Positions 45,060-57,176 of a stretch of DNA of 64,000 nucleotides are shown here, piece by piece; position 1 is the stretch's first letter, and every line of letters starts with the position of its first letter. The DNA lies in contig NC_080571.1 of NCBI RefSeq assembly GCF_030247185.1, positions 168,869,421 to 168,933,420 of the forward strand, written 5' to 3'. Both the position numbers and the translations under genes were made by a program. The notes beneath the pieces were generated by a model. The model did no database searches and had not been told where the DNA came from. It was given only the letters and a program-made list of their open reading frames with translations. Source of the DNA: Malaya genurostris. Its lineage: Eukaryota; Arthropoda; Insecta; Diptera; Culicidae.

Positions 45060-45850
45060 ACCTCAATTTTACCGAGTCATAACTTTGCTGTCAATCAACA
45101 GATTTTCGAAGTTTGTTCACCATTAGAAAGGTACTACTTTCAGAAATAAAAAGCACTGAAAAAAAAAATGAAAAATAGGGTTTTCCACCCAAAGTTGCAA
45201 TGAACACTGTTGATAGATGACCTCAGAAAAGATGAGACTTTTTACAATGTTCATAAACATCTCGAAATTCAAAGCGATGGCCATTTTTCCACATCATTTG
45301 ATTTCTAGTGACACCAGCTATAATTTTCGCTAAACTACCATTCCTGCACTATCAAAATAAATCCTTAAAAATCGATGAATTTATAAATATACACACATTT
45401 TTCATTTTGTTCTACATGTTTGTATATAACTCAAAAATTAAAGCGATGACATGTACATTTTTCTGCTCCAAAATATTGGAATCATTACCAGAAACAATGT
45501 ATTGATGAACAAAATTATATATCCGTTCAAAAAATCTCAAGAAATTTGGTACAAATACAGAGAATTTCTCTTATTGGGAAAAATTTGCAAAACAAAATCA
45601 AATCAAAACTTTTAAATTTTATGACATATATTTTTTTATTATTTTAGTTGGAAATTTATTTTGAACAAAATTTAGTATAACTGAAATTTGGATTCCGTTG
45701 ATAATCTTACAAATTTTCGGTAAATATACCTAAACTCAAAAAATAATTATATTTTTGTATTGGACAGAAGATCTAAACAATTTTTATGCACAACTCAAAC
45801 GCAATTTGATAACTACTAAATATCTGATTATGTTTAGGTTTTCCATAAAA
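45060..45850 (+). repeat. Dispersed repeat, inverted partner of 52560-53245
   Basis: Reverse-complement similarity to 52560-53245 runs over about 700 bp. Examples are GTCATAAC at one end, 'tttacaatgttcataaa', 'atttcgagatatttatgaac', 'ccagaaacaatgtattgatg' and 'tctgtccaatacaaaaatat'. Divergence is visible (indels and substitutions throughout), so these are two old copies of one non-coding family. Confidence 0.8.
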
Positions 45851-45899
45851 TCTCAAAAAAATCGCTAGATGATCGGAAATTTTAAAATTTTTGAGTTAT

Positions 45900-46760
45900 A
45901 TTGCATTGCACAGTGGTTCGGATCTACAATTAGGGGGACAAAAACATTTGTGACTTAACCTTATACTTTAGAGCTATGATGTCTTCAAATCAAATGATCA
46001 GTGAGAGATAAACCATATTTCGATGTACATGGTATAAGGGTGGCTCTTATTATTAAGGTGATCCTACACTTATTTTTCGAACGTGTTGATATAGAGGAAT
46101 GCATCCTTCAGCAAAATTGTAGATAAACTTATATCGAGCAGCTTTGTTTCTTCAGCAATTGTAGTATCTGCAACGGCTTCAGTGTTACAGCTATTTTTAA
46201 AGAGCAACGTAAGGTGTTCCTAAAAAATCAGATTTTTCGCTCTAGCATTTTTATTTATTACTTTTCGTATTAGGTATCTTTGATCATCTTTTAGAGTTTG
46301 TTAAAACCAAGGTATTTTTTCTTCTAGAGTGTAAAAACTAATTCTGGTGCATATTCGGTAAGATGAAATTTACTCACGTTGGTTGTTACTCTATTTGACA
46401 ATGCTATTACAGAGATTATCTGACTTTAAAAGCAATCGTTTGAATACCTCCTCCAGATTCACTAAACTATTGAATTTCCCTAATTTTCCACTTCCTCACC
46501 GAACGTCGAGATCATGAGTCATCTCGAATTTTTTTTGAAAAATTTGAACTCTCTGGGACTTTTAATTTCAAGATTTCCGATATCGAACGTCGAGATCTGG
46601 TGTTATCTCGACGTTTCAGGCAGATCTAGGATATTTTTCGATTTCGGTGATTTTTTATAGAAAAAATTATTTTAGATAACACTAGATCTTAACGTTTCAG
46701 CCAATTTTAAGATATTTTGAATTGAAAAAAATTTGTGTGGTGATTTTTCAAAATGGAAAA
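45900..46760. repeat. Dispersed repeats and foldback remnant
   Basis: 45900-46360 starts 'ttgcacagtggttcggatct' and resembles 39440-39900. 46500-46760 contains repeated 'aacgtcgagat' words in both orientations and is related to the palindrome at 26610-26930. Non-coding. Confidence 0.55.
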
Positions 46761-46864
46761 TTATCAAACTTTCACCATTATCTTTCGTCTTAGACTCATC
46801 AGTGCATATCAGTTCATGTCGAACTGTTATGCCACCTGCAGTTCAACATAAACGACACAGGTAG

Positions 46865-46973
46865 AAATGTTTTTGCCTTTCTCATATAGAAAGGTTATGC
46901 AATCACTTTTGAACCGAAGCCCGGAGGGCCGAGTGTCATATACCATTCGACTCAGTTCGTCGAGTACGCAAAA

Positions 46974-47066
<93 letters not shown>

Positions 47067-47785
47067 ATGTGTGTATGTAACGTTTTTTTGCACTAACTTT
47101 TCTCGGAGATGGCTGAACCGTTTTTTACAAATTTAGATTCAAATGAAAGGTCTCGTGGTCCCATACAAAATTCCTGAATATTATTTGGATCCGACTTCCG
47201 GTTCCGGAATTATGGGGTGAAATGTACAAAAAATTGTGAAAATAAGTGCACTAATTTTTCTCAGAGTTGGCTGAATCGATTTTCACAAACTTAAATTCAA
47301 ATAAAAGGTCTTGTGGTCCCATACAAAATTCCTGAATATTATTTGGATCCGACTTCCGGTTCGGGAGTTATGAGGTAAAATGTGCAAAAAAAGAAAATAT
47401 GTGTTCTAACTTTTCTCATAGATGGCGCGACCGATTTTCACAAACTTAGGTTCAAATGAAAGGTCCTGTGGTCCCATGCGTTATTCCTGAATTTCATGCG
47501 GATCCGACTTCCGGATCCGGAAATATAGGGTAAAGTGTATTAAAGATTTTATACCATCACTGAAAAGAACGAAAAACCGTAAAAAGTTTTCTAAATCGAC
47601 CTCAAATCTATTCCAATTGATAGTTTTTGTCAGTAGACGGTCAAGCAAATCTATTTCGGTTATTCTTTTAAGAATCGAAGAAAAATAATTTTGAAGAATA
47701 CCACAGTATTATATATGATAGTATGATTGATATGAGAAAGGCATCATTACACCACTAGGTGGATTAAAACAGGTTTTTTTTTTCT
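46865..47785. mobile_element. TIR-bounded MITE-like element with internal tandem repeats
   Basis: The 13-bp inverted termini GCCTTTCTCATAT (46875-46887) and ATATGAGAAAGGC (47730-47742) enclose about 870 bp. The inside holds the GT tract and three tandem units of about 155 bp starting near 47090, 47248 and 47402. Each unit has TTTTCTC, a GATGGC(T)GAACCG-like word, AAATGAAAGGTC and GGATCCGACTTCCGG. No transposase is encoded. The right end continues into ACCACTAGGTGGATTA. Confidence 0.75.
46979..47063. repeat. (GT)n microsatellite
   Basis: About 42 GT units followed by imperfect GTGCGTATGTGTGTATG. It lies at the position where other members of this element family have a shorter CA/GT run. Confidence 0.98.
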
Positions 47786-48051
47786 TTTTGATTGAGTACT
47801 GTGTAGTGTTGGTTTCATTTATTATTTTAAAATTTGATTCAAAATTTGATTCACAATCCTAGCATGAATCCTATACCCCCCGAACGAAAAATATCAGGAG
47901 AGCTCTTCTGGGCCTTGGATAGTCTTTTTTAGGCGTAAACCAAAGCCATTAAACCTGTTACAAATTTCCAAAGGGTTTTACATCACAATTCACCTCAATC
48001 AAAGAGATCATAAAAGTAAATAGCGATAAAATTCGTGTTGTAGTAAATACT

Positions 48052-48855
48052 TTGAAACACGCGAATGATATTGTCTCTTCGGAACATTTCACTAGAGAGT
48101 ATAAAGTATACATACCCTCCAAAGATGTCGAAATTGACGGTGTTGTTACCGAAGCGAGTCTTTCGGTAGATGATTTACTCAAGCATGGTGTTAGTCGTTT
48201 CAAGAGCTCTATGCTTGAGAGTGTGAAAATATTGGAGTGCAAACAATTGTACTCAGTAGTTCATGAAGAGGGAAAAAAAGTTTATCACCCATCAGACTCG
48301 TTTCGAGTGACATTTGCCGGGTCTGCGTTGCCGTCCCATGTCTATGTCGATAAAATTCGCCTTCCTGTTCGGCTTTTTGTTCCACATGTAATGAGTTGTA
48401 CGAACTGCAAAAAATTCGGCCACACAGCTACTTACTGTAGTAATAAACCAAAATGTATTAGGTGTGAAGGGCCTCATAAAGATAATGATTGCGACAAAGA
48501 AATTGAAAAATGTATTTATTGCGGGGAGAGTCCTCATGATGATATTTCAGTATGCACTGCATTTCAAGTGCACAAACACAAAATTAGGCTTTCTTTAAAA
48601 GCACGGTCTAAGCGCACATATGCAGAAATGCTTAAAACGGTCATTGATGTCCTCCCTTTGGAAACCGAAAACGGGTTTTCAAATCTAGAGGAACCAGAGG
48701 ACTCTGACTCTGACGAAAATAGTGAAGGTAATTCGTTTATCACTCCTCGAGGGTCAATTAAGAGGAGATTACCAAACCACAAAATACCAAAAAGGCACAT
48801 AAAATTACACCATCAAAAAAAGATCCCCGAGTTAAAGCAAAACAGCCAAATTTAA
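48052..48855 (+). pseudogene. I-clade LINE ORF1 (gag-like)
   Basis: Open for 267 codons. It contains KVYIPSKDVEIDGVV, SDSFRVTFAGSALPSHVYV, then three CCHC-type knuckles: CTNCKKFGHTATYC, CIRCEGPHKDNDC and CIYCGESPHDDISVC. An acidic stretch (EEPEDSDSDENSEG) and a Lys/His-rich tail follow. The normal N-terminus continues upstream (about 47940-48050) in another frame, so the first Met here is not the original start. The role is nucleic-acid binding in the LINE particle. Confidence 0.8.
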
Positions 48856-49092
48856 AAGTAAACACTGTGCCTCCTGGTTTGTCAAATTCACAAACCAATC
48901 CAGGATCTAGCAGAGACAAAGATAATAATCCAGTGAGCTCCATTTCACAGCCACCAACAGGATTACTTAGGTTTTCAGAAATTGTTGAATGGATTTTCTC
49001 AGAATTTAATATATCTGAACCCTTAAAGACTCTCATATAGGAAATTCCAATAGCTAGAACCTTTTTGAAGCAGTTATCAGCTCAATGGCCAA

Positions 49093-51460
49093 TTGTCTCA
49101 GGTTTTGTATCATTTGATGGATAATTTTTCACCCGCCGCAAACGATACAATCACTGTCCTGCAGTGGAATTGTCGAAGCATCATGCCAAAACTTGATTCA
49201 TTTAAGGTTTTGTTGCATAGTCAAAAATGTGCTTTGTGTGAAACATGGCTTACTTCAAACATATCCTTAAATTTTAAAGATTTTAACAACGTCTCGATGG
49301 AGACTCTCCGTATGGTGAAGTGCTTTTGGGAATTAAGAAATGCTATTCCTTTTATAGATTAAACATCCCTTCAACATCTAGTATAGAAGTTGTTGCTTGC
49401 CAAATAAACATTAAAGGAAAAGCTATTTGCATTGCTTCGGTATATATTCCTCCGACAGCACAAGTTGGACAGCGACAGCTTAATGAAATTGTCGACGCCC
49501 TTCATGCTCTACGATTGATTCTGGGGGATTTCAATTCGCACGGTTTTATGTGGGGTTCCGTTTACAATGATAACAGATCATCTTTAATACAAAACATTTG
49601 TGACACTTGGGTCGAGACGAAAGGTTTGTTGTCAGATATCAATTTGGCTTCCGAAGAAATAAAGGGACGAATGATTGCCTTGAATAGCTTTCGTCTGACA
49701 TCCAAATTTCCTTCGCTCAAAAACAACGAATGGCATCTGTATTTTTGGACATAAAAGGAGCATTGGTTTCAGTTTCCATTGATGTTCTTTCAGACAAGCT
49801 CCACCAACATGGACTTCCAGCGGTTATAAATAATTATTTGCACAACCTTTTGTCAGAAAAGCACATGCACTTTTCATTTGGCGACTTAGCATCATTCAGA
49901 ATTAGCTATATGGGGCTCCCGCAAGGCTCATGTCTCAGTCTGCTCCTCTATAATTTTTACGTGAATGACATTGACAGCTATCTAGTAACCCCCTGCACAC
50001 TAAGACAATTGGCAGATGATGGCGTGGTTTCAGTTACTGGACCCAAAGCTGTTGATTTGCAAAAAACATTGCAAGATACCTTAGATAACTTGTCAGTTTG
50101 GGCTGTTCATCTTGGTATCGAATTCTCTGCGGAGAAAACAGAGCTGGTCGTCTTTTCAAGAAAGCATGATCCCGCGCAACTCCAGCTCCATAGGATGGGA
50201 AGAATGATCGCGCAGGTTTTGACTTTCAAATACCTCGGGGTGTGGTTCGATTCCAAATGTACGTGGGGAGGTCACATTAGGTATCTGATAACAAAATGCC
50301 AACAAAGAGTAAATTTTCTTCGAACAATAACAGGATCTTGGTGGGGTGCTCATCCGGAAGATCTAATAAAATTGTATCAGACAACGATACTTTCAGTGAT
50401 GGAATATGGAGGCGTTTGCTTTCGTTCCGCTGCAAACTCTCATATTTTTAAATTAGAGCGAATTCAATATCGTTGTTTGCGAATTGCTTTAGGCTGCATG
50501 CATTCGACACATACAATGAGTCTTGAAGTTCTGGCGGGAGTCCTTCCATTGAAAGATCGCTTTTGGGAGCTGCTAATAAGATGTGAGGTAATGAATCCTC
50601 TGGTTATTAATAACTTCGAAAGGCTGGTCGAGCTTCAATCTCAAACAAGATTCATGACAGTATATTTTAACCAGATGTCCCAGGAAATAAACCCTTCAAA
50701 ATATATTCCTATCCGTGTCAGCCTCCTAAATGTCCCTGACTCAACTTTATTTTTCGACATATCCATGCAACGCAAAGTGCGTGGAATTCCGGATCACCTA
50801 CGCTCTATGGAAATCCCAAAACTATTTTCAAATAAGTTCAGGCATATTGACTCTGAGAAAATGTTTTACACGTGCGGATCGCGAATTGACGAAGCGACAG
50901 GGTTTGGTATGTTCAACAATAATGTTTCGGCCTCATTCAAGCTCCAAGAACCTGCATCTGTTTAGTTAGCAGCAGTTCATTATAGCTTGAGTGTAATCGT
51001 CACATTATCTCCAAACCATTATTTTCTTTTCACAGATAGTCTGAGTGCAATTGAAGCCATTCGCTCAAACGCTGCTGGCAAAAATGAACCGTTTTTCTTG
51101 GGCAAAATAAAACAGTGCCTGAACGACATATTGAATAATAATTATCAAATCACAATAGTTTGGGTCCCGGCTCATTGCTCCATTCCAGGCAATGAAAGAG
51201 CCGATAGTTTTGCCAAACGTGGTGCTATTGAAGGTGAAATTTATGAGCGACCGATTGCTTTCAACGAATTCTATAGCGCGACTCGCCAAAGAACACTTGC
51301 CAGCTGGCAATCTTCTTGGGATAATGATGATCTGGGACGGTGGATGCACTCAATTATTCCGAAAATATCGACAAAGGGAACTGGGTGTGAGTAGGGATTT
51401 CATTCGTATGATATCCAGACTCATGTCCAATCACTACACGTTAGACACACATCTCCTTTG
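49093..51460 (+). pseudogene. I-clade LINE ORF2: endonuclease, reverse transcriptase, RNase H
   Basis: 49093-49362 and 49320-49754 (different frames) encode VLQWNCRSI, CETWL, IASVYIPP and LILGDFNSHG (endonuclease). 49730-50965 encodes the palm from VFLDIKGA through MGLPQGSCLS to the catalytic box, which reads LADD rather than Y/F-ADD, and then the thumb. 50987-51394 is RNase H with FTDSLSAIEAI and WVPAHCSIPGNERAD. The junction near 49730 skips the fingers of the reverse transcriptase. The region after 51394 holds a Cys/His segment (CTCGEGYRDIDHVVWTC-like) in another frame. Confidence 0.82.
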
Positions 51461-51720
51461 AATTGGGCTCTCCGAGACTAATCATTGTACTTGTGGCGAA
51501 GGTTATCGGGATATTGATCATGTCGTTTGGACATGCGTGGAATATCGTGATGTCAGATCTCAACTAATAAATTCTTTGCGTATTCAAGGTTGACTATCCA
51601 ATGTCCCAGTTCGAGACATTCTTGCTTGTCGTGACCTTCCTTACATGAAACTTCTTTATCATTTCATACAGAAAATTGGAGTTTCAATTTAATAAAGGAT
51701 CCTTTTAAGACTTAGTTCTG

Positions 51721-52559
51721 ATTCCAGCTGTATCCATGAGTTCAACCAATAGCTAAATTAGAATAGAAATTATGTAATGATACAAACAAACTCGAAATAG
51801 TTTATTAAAACATCAACAAAATGTCTGAAAATAACAGCTTATTTTATAATTTATAGAAGTTAATCGTTCGGTTCAAATAATATTTCCGAGCAGATTTCAT
51901 AATTAATGACGAATTACCTAAGATGATATTTAAGTAATAAGAGGAATATGTTTTAATAAACTTAAATCGTTGTGACTATTTTTGAATTATATTTAAAAAT
52001 AAGAATTTTATGTAAAAGTAATACTACGGCGAAGAAAAACTTATGAAAAAAAATAGTATGAATTTCATATAAAATAGATCATTCAGTAAACAGCATTCAA
52101 ACGAAGAGGTTGTTTCTCGATACGAAGACAACTGTAAGTTGCAGGTAGATTGTTTGGTTGGTGCTAATCACAACAGCTGCTGCAAAGCAAATATTCGAGG
52201 CGATTCCAGTTTCATAAGTACTTGGAATAGTGGAACTCACTTCACTGAGAAACTTTTGGCCTAACCGATTTGAGAACTGGTTAATTTTGTAGATTGCACT
52301 AGTTCATGCACTAGCTTTCATGTTTTTTCAAAAATCAAACAAAAATGTTTGAAGAATACATGTTTTCTTTAGAATAAGAGATATATGGGAACAGATTTGA
52401 CTTAATTTCGTGAGACTTTTTGTGCTAAAAGCGTAATTCTTCTTCCTTCATATAATTTTACGTTCTATTTCTTATTTTACAAAGCCATTGAAATTAATTT
52501 TGTAATTTTAATAAAATTTTGTAATTTCCGATCTTGTACCGATTTTTTTTTTGGATTTC
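51721..52559. other. Stretch without recognised feature
   Basis: AT-rich non-coding sequence after the LINE tail. No ORF or repeat partner was noticed inside the window. Confidence 0.4.
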
Positions 52560-53245
52560 GGGAAACCTAAAACAAAGTCAGAATTTTAGTAGTTGTGTGT
52601 GAGTTGTGCATAAAAATTGTTTAGATCTTCTGTCCAATACAAAAATATAATTATTTTTTGAGTTTAGGTATATTTACCGAAAATTTTTCAGATTGTCAGT
52701 GAAATCCAAGTTTCAGTTATTTTATAAGTTTTACTCATAATACATTTCCAACTAAAATAATAAAAAAATATATGTCATAAATTTTAAAAGCTTTGATTTG
52801 ATTATGTTTAGCAAAATTTTCCCAATAATAGAGAATCTCTACATTTGCACCAAATTTCTTCAGATTCTTTGAACGGATATATAATTTTGTTCATCAATAC
52901 ATTGTTTCTGGTAATGATTAAAATATCCTGGAGTAGAAACATGTAAAACATGTAAAAAAATGAAAAATTCAAATTTATATTCAATAATTCATCGATTTTT
53001 TAAGGTTTACTTTTGATAGTGCAAGAATGGGCAAAAATTGTAGCTTGTATCACTAGCAATCGAATGATGTGTAAAAATATATAGGTCATCGCTTTGAATT
53101 TCGAGATATTTATGAACATTGTAAAAAGTCTCACCTTTTCGTTTTTTTCAGTGCATTTTTTCTATTACTACTTTCCTATGGTGAACAAATTTCGGAAATC
53201 GGTTGACTAACAACAATGTTATGACTCAGTGAAGTTGAAGTGTTC
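52560..53245 (-). repeat. Dispersed repeat, inverted partner of 45060-45850
   Basis: Reverse complement of the first copy over about 700 bp with moderate divergence. Non-coding. Confidence 0.8.
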
Positions 53246-53289
53246 GCGTCGGGGATTCTTTTTCACAATTAGAAAATAATAGATTTTTT

Positions 53290-54160
53290 TCTTCTGTTCT
53301 TCTTTAAACTTTTATTTATTTCTCTTAATTCGCAATTTAGATTTTCACACAGTGGTAACAGACTGCATAATTGCAGAAAAATCTTCGCAGAAACCTGTTA
53401 TCACTTGTTTTCTTTTCTCAGTAACACTAAAATGGATCTACGCTTCCTGTGCTGTATGTTTTGTTCACGGAAAATAGCTATTATCCCTCAGCGACTGTTT
53501 TTTTCCACTTGCTACCATTAGGCTATGTATTGACAAATCAGATATTTACTTTTATTTATCAATATTCAAAACTACTTTCATACTTTTCTGTCAGCCACAT
53601 TTAGCAGATTCTTTCCTTACAACAATTCAAAACTGACTTTCGTGCTTTTCTATCAGCCACATTTAGCAGATTTTTTTCTTATAACAAATCAAAACTGTTT
53701 TTCGTGCTTTTCTATCATCCACATTTAGAGGATTGTTTCCTTATCACTGTGCAAAACTGTTTTCAGACTTTTCTGTCAGCCACATTTTGAGGATTCTTTT
53801 CTTACAACAATTCAAAACTGACTGACTCGTCTACGGGTCGACGCCCGAGACTTACGGATATTTTCCGCGAACTCTCTGAAACTGACCAACTCCTAACTCT
53901 TCCCAACTATGGGTTTTTAAACTCTTAACATTTCCTTTCGGGTGAAACCCGAAGATTTTAGTACAAGCTGAGCTTGTGATTTTAAGTAGAAAATTCACTC
54001 GACTTTTCTCGCAGTTCTACCAAAAGCCGAGACCACTGTCACTATGCCAGTGGCAGTGACCAGTGCCCGTGAAAAGATATTTTTGTTGTTACTCGTCGCG
54101 TTTGCGCTGACGTGAAGGCTTGCCTGAAACGACGAGTTTTTCCTTCACGGCTTCGTACTT
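53290..54160 (-). repeat. LTR-like repeat, copy 2 (inverted relative to 33480-34430)
   Basis: Shares 'tttcgtgcttttc(t)atcagccacattta', 'cgtgaacaaaacatac' and 'aaagatatttttgttgttactcgtcgcg' with the complement of copy 1. Four tandem units of about 62 bp lie at 53571-53816, against about two units in copy 1. Non-coding. 54160-54430, between this repeat and the BEL remnant, is not recognised. Confidence 0.65.
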
Positions 54161-55281
54161 TTTCCACAATACTAGCAAATTCAAAGGAAAATTTGCTAAG
54201 CGCGCTGCATGCCCCCTTACTTACTGAGCTTGATGTGCCAATTTATGCCAATTCTACTATTGTCGCTACCCGATTGGACACAAATTTATTCAACGCACTT
54301 GGCGATTTCTTAAGCCAGCATAACACAATCACACCACAACTACACCTCGTCAAGTCGTTGAGTTTCAGCAGAATTTATGCGCACCAAATTCTCCGCGTCC
54401 CAGCAGTGTTACTAATTCATTGTACTTCTTCATTAGTTTTTCCACTCGTAAGAAAATCATCAACGTAGCTGTCTTCCTGAATCAATCTAGCAGCCAATGG
54501 AAACGTTTCGCCATTATCCTTAGCCAATTGTACCAACGTTCTTGTCGCATGATGTGATGAGCTTGCAATACCATATGTAACGGTTTGCAGCTCATATACC
54601 TTTCTTTGTCCTTATTGATACCACCACAATATTCTTTGATATTTGCAGTCATCTTCATGAATTTTAACTTACCTATACATTTTTGGTATATTCGAAATCA
54701 ATACTACTTGGTGAACACAAAATCGTAGAATGATAGTCAATAAATCACTTTGTATTGTTCAGATGCATCAAACACCACACGTGTCTTTGTCGTAGAGCTG
54801 GATGCCTTGAACACAGTGTGATGTGGAATGTAATATTCGTTTTCGTCAGACTTTGTTACTTCTTTCATATGACCCAGTGCAGCATATTCGTTCATAAATT
54901 TTGTTTTAACTTTTTGACTTGTACTGTTCCTCCAATGATTCATCCTAATTCAGTTTCAGCTAATATGGTAGAGCCACCTCCAATTTTCAATCGTCTTGAT
55001 TTAAAGATGTCTAGGAATATTTCATAACCGATAATAAGGTCCACTTCGCCAGGTACATGGAACGATGGATCCGCAAGTAGTAGGTTGGGTGGTAACATGC
55101 TTGTGTGTTAATCTCAGTAAACGGCAGATTAGTTGTTACATTTGGCACTACTAAAAAACCAAATTAGATGTGACAAAAGAACTCACGAAATTATACTTGT
55201 AGAGATTAAATATATCACACTTATTTGAATATCATTGAGATCGCTTATAGGAAGATTGACATGTTTCATCTTCAGTATTAG

Positions 55282-55459
55282 TTTTGTCGTGAATACGACT
55301 TACTGTACTATGGGGTGCCTTTTCAAAATTAGCCATATGGAAGAATGGGCAGAACTTAATCGTGAATATCTCGACTTGTATTAAAGGCAGCAACATAATT
55401 CTTCCACCATTTCATCAAAAATATGATCAGGAATTTAGGATAATATTTTGAACAGTGTG
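55282..55459. repeat. 180-bp direct repeat, copy 1
   Basis: Nearly identical to 56997-57176, same orientation. Starts TTTTGTCGTGAATACGACTTA (a GTCGT/ACGAC mini-palindrome) and ends near TTTTGAACAGT. It has no coding capacity and no match to a known RNA that I recognise. Confidence 0.9.
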
Positions 55460-55529
55460 AGATAACCACAAACAACTCAAATATTAAGTTTTCTCAAATT
55501 TCGAAAACAACGCGGAAAACTCTTTACTT

Positions 55530-56245
55530 TTGCTTGGCTTTTTCGCGCAAGGACGACGATTTTGAGGTAGTCAGGAACATATCTTCAACTGACTGCGTAT
55601 AAAAGGGAAACCGTGGTCGGAATTCGATCATTTCTTCTTGTGCGTTGGATGGAAACAGACGTCGCGGGACCAGCAGCTTCGGAGAGTGAACCTTCTGCGT
55701 GGTTAAAAACCTCAAACGCTCAGGTCGCAACTCTCATTTGGACTTCAGTCGTCAGGTGGAGCAGTCGGCAATGAAAGCAGACTTTTTGCGTGGTATAAAG
55801 CCTCAAACGCTTAGGTCGTACTTTCATTTGGACTTCAATCGTCGGAAGCAGCGGTCGTCAATAACGAGAGCAGACCTTTAGCGTGGTGCCAAACCTCAAA
55901 CGCTCAGGTGGTGCTCTCATTTGGACTTCAATCGTCAGGTGGAGCATTCGTCAATGAAAACAGAATTTCTGTTCTTGGTTCTAAATTTAATTCTTGAACT
56001 CAGGTCCAGTTCCTTATTCTAGAATTCTATTCGGTTCTTTTTAGAACCATAATAATACTCTCAAAGAATTATGCGAAATTTTGCTTTACTGTACTCTATA
56101 CGGCCCATTTTTATTATAAAGAACTATCTAGTTATTTCATTTTATTTGATTGCGTTTCAGAATGATTAATGTAACTAATATGTAATTTTGTCTATGTGCA
56201 TCGTTTGAAATTCTAGTAGTGAAAAAGGGGAAAGTTGCACAATTC
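55530..56245 (+). repeat. LTR-like repeat with 92-bp minisatellite
   Basis: Related to 41230-41750 plus 42760-42815. From 55697 to about 55971 three tandem units of 91-93 bp each begin GCGTGGT and contain CCTCAAACGCTCAGGTCG-like text and CATTTGGACTTCA. Non-coding. It interrupts the BEL protease region. Confidence 0.7.
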
Positions 56246-56996
56246 ACTCAATGGAACAATTTCCAATTCGAAATCGGAAGTATAAAGAAAGTGTGTCAGT
56301 TTTATTCGTATTCACGACATCCAGTTATGTCTCTGACATTACACACCCGTACTTTTTTCGCTAACCTTTCGAAGATAATATGGCTATCGGATCCTGAATC
56401 TAATAGCGCTCAACACTTTATTGTTGAACCACCTTTTCCGACTATGAGTACTTCGACGGTTGAAAGTAGTACTTGTCGTCGCCTATCACCAATCAGTGCA
56501 TACGTGGTTTTTACAGTAGACGTGGATGGTTCTAATTCGTTGGATGTTAACTGTTCATTTTTGATCTCATTATCCGATGCTTGAATTTCTATATCACTCA
56601 AATGTAATAAGCTGTGATGTCACGTCCACATCCTTGTACTTTGCATCCCTGCTCCAATGGACACTCACTAACTCGATGTTTTGATGAAACACAAGGCTTT
56701 TTTGATCAGTACTATCTTACGTTCGGGAACGCTCAAATTTTGAATGGTAGAACACTAATCGAATGTTCCATCTAGTAACATGGGCACATTTCGTTTGTTT
56801 GATCGAATGTTTTCGAAGGATTTTGGTTGAAGATTTGACGTTTACTCTTCACTTTAAGCAGTTGTGACGATCTGTGCTGAAAACGATTAGTGCGCAGCAA
56901 AACTCGTCCGTTTTTCCGCAGAAACTCAATTTTGTATGTTGGTTGCTTTCCTGATGCCAATGACGATTCCCACTGCTCTTGTGTTTCTCGATCCAA

Positions 56997-57176
56997 TTTT
57001 TGTCGTGAATACGACTTACTTTACTATGGGGTGCCTTTTCAAAAATAGCCATATGGAAGAATGGGCAGAACTTAATCGTGAATATCTCGACTTGTATTAA
57101 TAGTAGCAACATAATTCTTTCACCATTTAATCAAAAATATGATTAGGAATTTAGGATAATATTTTGAACAGTTTGA
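56997..57176. repeat. 180-bp direct repeat, copy 2
   Basis: Second copy of 55282-55459, joined directly to the truncated BEL gag at 56996/56997. About ten differences were noticed. Confidence 0.9.

Larger units (their letters stand above)
47880..51720 (+). mobile_element. I-clade LINE with large internal deletion
   Basis: Order: ORF1 with three cysteine knuckles, endonuclease, reverse transcriptase palm and thumb, RNase H, short 3' tail ending near 51720. The RNase H domain places it in the I group. The reverse transcriptase fingers are deleted near 49730 and several frameshifts exist, so it is immobile. It lies between the two inverted copies of the 700-bp repeat. Confidence 0.82.
54430..56996 (-). 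pseudogene. BEL/Pao gag-protease-reverse transcriptase remnant with insertions
   Basis: Minus strand from 56996: gag end (LDRETQEQWESSLASGKQP), a zinc-knuckle region near 56640-56700 (CPLEQGCKVQGCGR), and a protease with RRRQVLLSTVEVLIVGKGG and LLDSGSDSHI (to about 56285). After a gap of foreign sequence come VDLIIGYEIF and RLKIGGGSTILAETELG (55085-54950), then reverse transcriptase: MNEYAALGHMKEV, YYIPHHTVFKASSSTTKTRV, VTYGIASSSHHATRTL and YVDD at about 54456-54467. Stops and frameshifts occur. It is a third BEL family or lineage, distinct from 10761-15980. Confidence 0.82.

Noticed and set aside
46979..47063. Cys/Val or His/Thr repeat proteins across the GT tract
   Set aside because: Translation of a dinucleotide microsatellite inside a MITE-like element.
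53571..53816. Regular repeats that could suggest a CRISPR array
   Set aside because: Whole 62-bp units repeat with drift and there are no unique spacers; it is a minisatellite in a eukaryotic LTR-like repeat. The same applies to 36552-36800 and 55697-55971.
54112..54468. 118-codon plus-strand frame as a host gene
   Set aside because: Its second half is antisense to the BEL reverse transcriptase including YVDD; no recognisable domain.
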